Shown piece after piece: positions 60,128 to 64,000 of a stretch of DNA of 64,000 nt. How positions within the stretch are numbered: the stretch's first letter is position 1; each line of letters starts with the position of its first letter. This DNA comes from Pohlia nutans (taxonomy: Eukaryota > Streptophyta > Bryopsida > Bryales > Mniaceae). Position numbers and translations under genes: made by a program. The notes under the pieces are model-generated. The model searched no databases and had not been told where the DNA came from. It worked only from the letters and a program-made list of their open reading frames with translations. The DNA lies in contig CM040093.1 of the NCBI GenBank assembly GCA_022496805.1, positions 7,960,213-8,024,212 on the forward strand, given 5' to 3'.

Positions 60128-61153
60128 GAGTTAACCCCTAAACGCCGCCGAGACCAAAAAATGGCTTATGAATGAAGTCGACTCTTCAATTCCAACTGCT
60201 GCTTGGATGATTTCCATCCATTTCTTTATGTGAAGGGCTTTGCTTGGTCATGCCACCCCTTCAAGTTAAATCAAACCATTCCAGCTATTTTTAGATTTTA
60301 CATGGGGTCCCAACTACAAAAAGAGTCGTAAAAACGGTTCACCGTGTAGTGTATTTTGAATTTTTGGAAAATTTTGAAAATTGAATGTTTTATTGTAGTT
60401 ACAAGTTCGGTAGGTATCACCAAGGTGTAGCAAATTTTCTAAATTTAGATACGCGGATGATTTTCATCAACTGAACTTTTCTTCATTGTAATTTACACCT
60501 TAGGTAAAAAAATCGGAATTTTGTAGTACATTTTGTAATTGATATAGATTTTCTTTACAATCACTTCATAAAACCATAGTAATTTCAAATTTTCACCCAA
60601 ATTTATGAAAAATTCATGATTTGTAGTAGACATGTGACTTCATCTACTAAAAATGTAAATTTGAATTCTGGTATTATTTTTAGTAGCAAAACTGAGTGTG
60701 ACAGATAAAACATGATTCCATGATCATAGGCCCAACCTTTAGGGGTTAACCGAAAAGAAGAGAAAATACATATTAGGTGAGGTGAGTATGACCTGTATCT
60801 AAGGCAGCCAAACAAACTGGCATGGTTTCCAAAGAATCCTAAATAGAAAGGAGTGTGAATTAATTTTGCCGTCACAAAAGAGGCAAAATTGGTGTGTTCA
60901 AAGAGAGCCAAGGCTTGGTGGCGATGGCCCACATCCAATTTGAGATAATGGCAAGGCATGTGGCAAATTTGAGATATAATTAGTTGACTGGTTTGATTAG
61001 TTGGCTCTGACAACTTGGAGCTCATGTTTAAAATTGAAGTTGGAGGGTGTTGAGTTCACTATTTGCTTTGATTTCGGTTATACTAAAAGAAGGCAGACTC
61101 TGGTTTCCTGATATTTTGGGGGTCAGAACACTTGTTCTGATTTCGGTTAACTC
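60128..61153. mobile_element. Element M split by a D element
   Basis: GAGTTAA at 60128, then the D copy, then TTAACCGAAAAGAAG. Right end the inverse of GAGTTAACCGAAATC at 61141-61153. Confidence 0.5.
60131..60749 (+). mobile_element. TTAA MITE, family D, copy 3
   Basis: 619 bp, TTAACCCCTAAACGCCGCCG to CCTTTAGGGGTTAA, with an internal deletion of about 120 bp relative to copies 1 and 2. Confidence 0.88.
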
Positions 61154-61261
61154 AAGTGCTTCAGTCTTGATATGGTTTATAATATGAATGTTTCAAGGAT
61201 TAAGTTGTATTTTTTGAATGGATTGGATTTAACCAAAAGTAGAAAATTTCTAATGATAGGA

Positions 61262-61429
61262 CTAGTGTGAGCAAAGAGGTTGTTGGTGATAGTTCTTATT
61301 TGTTTTGTGATCATAAAGTTTATCCTCGAAGACGGTATCGAGGGTAGCATGCGCGAACTTGGTCCTCATGGCTAAGTTGACAGTACTTTCTCCAACAAAC
61401 TCTTCATTCATGTCAGTCCTCCGAGCCAT
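61262..61429 (-). other. Dispersed coding-like repeat R, copy with open frame
   Basis: From ATG at 61429 a 55-aa frame reads MARRTDMNEEFVGESTVNLA and continues AMRTKFAHATLDTVFEDKL. A related frame occurs at 56470-56580 (RRANVNEESVGGSA then KTKMAHATFDALF), with an ATG-to-CTA change at the start. The upstream part (61440-61590) matches 27590-27730. It may be the 5' leader and first codons of a retroelement or of a duplicated gene; unassigned. Confidence 0.35.
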
Positions 61430-61599
61430 AGTTTCTCTCTCTCTCAGTGATAGAAACTTCAGTCTTTTTTCGAGGTCAGCGTGAATAAAAGGTCTGTTCA
61501 TTTAATCATTTTGACAATGAGCCAATGCACACTCAACGAAAGACCATTGGTGCAAAACTACTCTCCCTTTCCGAGAATAGGCACTCGGACTAGTGATTA

Positions 61600-62056
61600 A
61601 GTCACGGATATCTATAAGATTTTTTTGCGGCACAAAAATATGATTTTTTAAATTCTTACAAACTCCTTTATGGCTAATTGATTGTTTCAACATCCTTTCT
61701 GTTTGAATAACAACTCGTACTTGAAGACCTTACACAAAGAAATTCCTATCCTCTAATGCAATGGACAATTAAATTGTGGTAGCAATTGATTTTTGGTTGA
61801 ATGTCAATTCTGAAAGAACTTCCAGGTTTTTTTATTCAAAAATAATATTGTTTTTAAACTTGCAGGAGATTTTTTTTTTTTTCCCCAATGACACCAAATT
61901 TGAGAGAATCCAGGCTTGGATATATATATTTTATAATGTAGGATGTGCATGCACACAAGGACAATTCTACCACCATAAAGTCTATGGTGTCAGAGTCTAA
62001 CCTCATTTGAAGATAAAGCATATATTTTGAAAATGCATTGATTTTTTTGCCAATTT
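61600..62056. other. Intergenic
   Basis: Nothing recognised. Confidence 0.3.
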
Positions 62057-62604
62057 TTAACCCTTTAACGTCCCGATTCAACACTGTTTTTAAAGAAGCG
62101 CTATAAAATGCTCGATGAAAACCAAAAATGGGGCTCATGGTCAAAGAAAAGTTGTAAATGTCAATGTGAAGATCACATCTGTACGGTTGGATTTATTATA
62201 TTTTTGTTTAATAATTTTAAATTAATTTTGCAAGGTTTTCTCTTGAAATTCAATTTAAAATCCAAAATTAGCACAATTTTTTATAAAAATACGGTAATGA
62301 AATTAAAATAACATGCACTACGAGATGGTATGATTTCCATTATTTGATTCTACTTATTTTGAAAAATCATATTTAAGGTCCCACTTTTTGAACTAAGAAT
62401 GAAACTTGACATAAACCAATTCTGTTGTTTTTCTAAAAATCATAATAACCTTTTTTGAAGATCCAAACCGTACAAAGGATAGTCAACTTGCTCAAGAACT
62501 AAGAGAAATTTTGGTGGATGAAAACTACCCGATTTGGATGAGAATCGAGCAGTTTCAATCTGTGCGTCGTCCTCTATGTGGACGCTGGCGCGTTAAAGGG
62601 TTAA
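62057..62604 (+). mobile_element. TTAA MITE, family J, copy 1
   Basis: 548 bp with ends TTAACCCTTTAACG and CGTTAAAGGGTTAA. An older copy lies in NDUFB8 intron 3. Confidence 0.85.
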
Positions 62605-62940
62605 TAGGAAAATGGAGCCTACTACTATGTTTTGAGTGATCTACTATATGCCTCAAGGGCATGAGTAGCAAGATTTACACTTGGTGCCTCCTCTCATCGG
62701 TATACTCTGATCACTCTATAGCAAGAACGAGTATTCAATATCGTAACCAATAGCCGGTGGAGAAGTATCCATTGTTAGTTTCTACATTATTTTGTTTTAA
62801 TGGAATACAATGTTTCTTTTCTTCCAGGTGATCACTCCTTTAAGATGAAGTATGATTGCAAGAGGTTAATGAGCATGTATAATCAAAGACCCATCTCATG
62901 TGTTTTCCTATACACAATCCTTTGCAATGCACTACTAGTT

Positions 62941-63147
62941 GCTAATAGTGCCACCTACACTAATTGATTTAAAAAAAATATAACTCTTTACGCAACATGA
63001 ATATTTTTACCAAATATGTTTACAGAGTTTCCCCTACACATATAGTTTCAATATCTTTTCTCTTATAAAAAATATTCATTTTGTATAAAAATTTGTATGA
63101 AAATTTATAGCCTCAAGAAAATAGTTAGTGTGGGTGACACTATTAGC
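62941..63147. mobile_element. Small TIR element
   Basis: Inverted ends GCTAATAGTGCCACCTACAC and GCTAATAGTGTCACCCACAC, about 207 bp. No duplication is clear. Confidence 0.5.
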
Positions 63148-63205
63148 ACAAAGCAGTGTAGTTTTCATTAAAAAATATTGTTGTTATGGCCGGCTGAAAT
63201 GATTA

Positions 63206-63419
63206 GTACACTAATTATCCCATTTAGTGAGGGAGGGTTTATAGTGCCTGTGGGAAATTAGTGAAAGTGATACTAAATATCATTATGATGTAATTAGCGT
63301 GATATGAAGATTCCAGCCTATAAGTAAAAATTTCAACCCTCACTAATTTTAAGATTTTACAAAATAGTGCCTGCTTCGGGAATTAGTGCCACAAGCACTA
63401 AATGGGATAATCGGTGTAC
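63206..63419. mobile_element. Small TIR element
   Basis: Inverted ends GTACACTAATTATCCCATTT and GTACACCGATTATCCCATTT, about 214 bp. Confidence 0.55.
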
Positions 63420-64000
63420 TGTACCACAGCTTGCTAAAATCAGAAGAAATGGAACCTAAAGTCTTGAAAACACCAACAATTGTCTCAACTGATCTAGGGA
63501 TTCATCATTACACAAGCAGCCAATGCTGGGGCCCAAGGCTCTTTACCTCTACAGTATTTATCTCCCTTTGTAAATCAACCAGAGGAAGATGGACTTCCAT
63601 ATTTGACGCTTTCTACGTGTAACAATTTATGGAGAAAATAAACCCAATTTTTTTTATAATCTTTTTATTTCTTGTACGAAAACTGAATGGTCAAGTGCTC
63701 GTTGTAATGTTGTATCATTTAAGGATCAATGACCAAAAATTTGGAATTCATTTTTCACTTATTCTATCAAATTACGCATCTTCATAAAAAAAAGCCAACA
63801 AGTCAAACCTTTTAAAATCTACATCTACCATAAATTTCAACTTAGATTTAGCCACTTGAACATCACATTTTTGGCACTCTAGTAAAATATGCCACCTACA
63901 TAAAAATGACCATCGTTTCAAAACTTTTTGGACACTATGAAATGCACCAATCTAACATATATAAGATTGAACGGTTTAATATCTATTACACCATTGGAGA
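63420..64000. other. Intergenic, window end
   Basis: No feature supported. Confidence 0.3.

Noticed and set aside
258..62604. PIF/Harbinger origin for the TTAA elements (3-bp TTA or TAA duplication)
   Set aside because: The empty and filled site pairs show a 4-bp TTAA duplication with symmetrical CCC ends.

Overview
The window is nuclear DNA of a land plant. It is AT-rich and repeat-dense, and its genes are split by many GT-AG introns. It holds one recognisable plant-type mitochondrial complex I gene (NDUFB8) and one plant-type vacuolar PQ-loop transporter gene. There are no operons, ribosome-binding sites or prokaryotic features. The sequence alone does not identify the species; a seed-free plant (bryophyte, lycophyte or fern) is only a guess.

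Gene content is low. A PQ-loop (YPQ/SLC66A1-like) transporter with eight coding exons lies on the minus strand at 8258-13952. A two-gene cluster of LEA-like, repeat-containing proteins lies on the minus strand at 34650-37555, next to an unassigned exon at 33238-33523. NDUFB8 lies on the plus strand at 42017-44796 in four exons, with a site II motif and a telo-box just upstream. A few coding-looking fragments (0.9-1.56 kb, 12.6-12.8 kb, 29.2-29.8 kb, 56.5 kb, 59.6-60.05 kb, 61.3-61.5 kb) could not be assigned.

The rest is mostly non-autonomous DNA transposons. The most striking layer is about 28 insertions, in about ten families of roughly 0.2-0.8 kb, that all begin and end with TTAA followed by an inverted repeat of the form CCC(C/T)T(A/T)A. 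Together they fill about a fifth of the window. Three comparisons of occupied and empty sites inside the window show that exactly TTAA is duplicated on insertion. That is the hallmark of the piggyBac superfamily, which to my knowledge is essentially undescribed in land plants. No transposase for them is present here. The best site is 38672-41759, where four elements (C, D, inverted D, E) sit end to end, sharing single TTAA junctions, inside one TTAA of a fifth element (B). That B copy itself lies in a minisatellite directly upstream of NDUFB8.

Other elements are two nested CACTA transposons (26242-31987, TSDs AAT and TGA), a 1.25-kb foldback (24775-26027), MULE-like elements with 9-10 bp TSDs (in NDUFB8 intron 3 and at 17.4-17.9 kb), elements with GAGTTAACCG termini, tRNA-derived SINE-like sequences and several small inverted-repeat elements. 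Long stretches around 19-22 kb, 32-34.6 kb, 46.6-49 kb and 54.4-57 kb show nothing recognisable.
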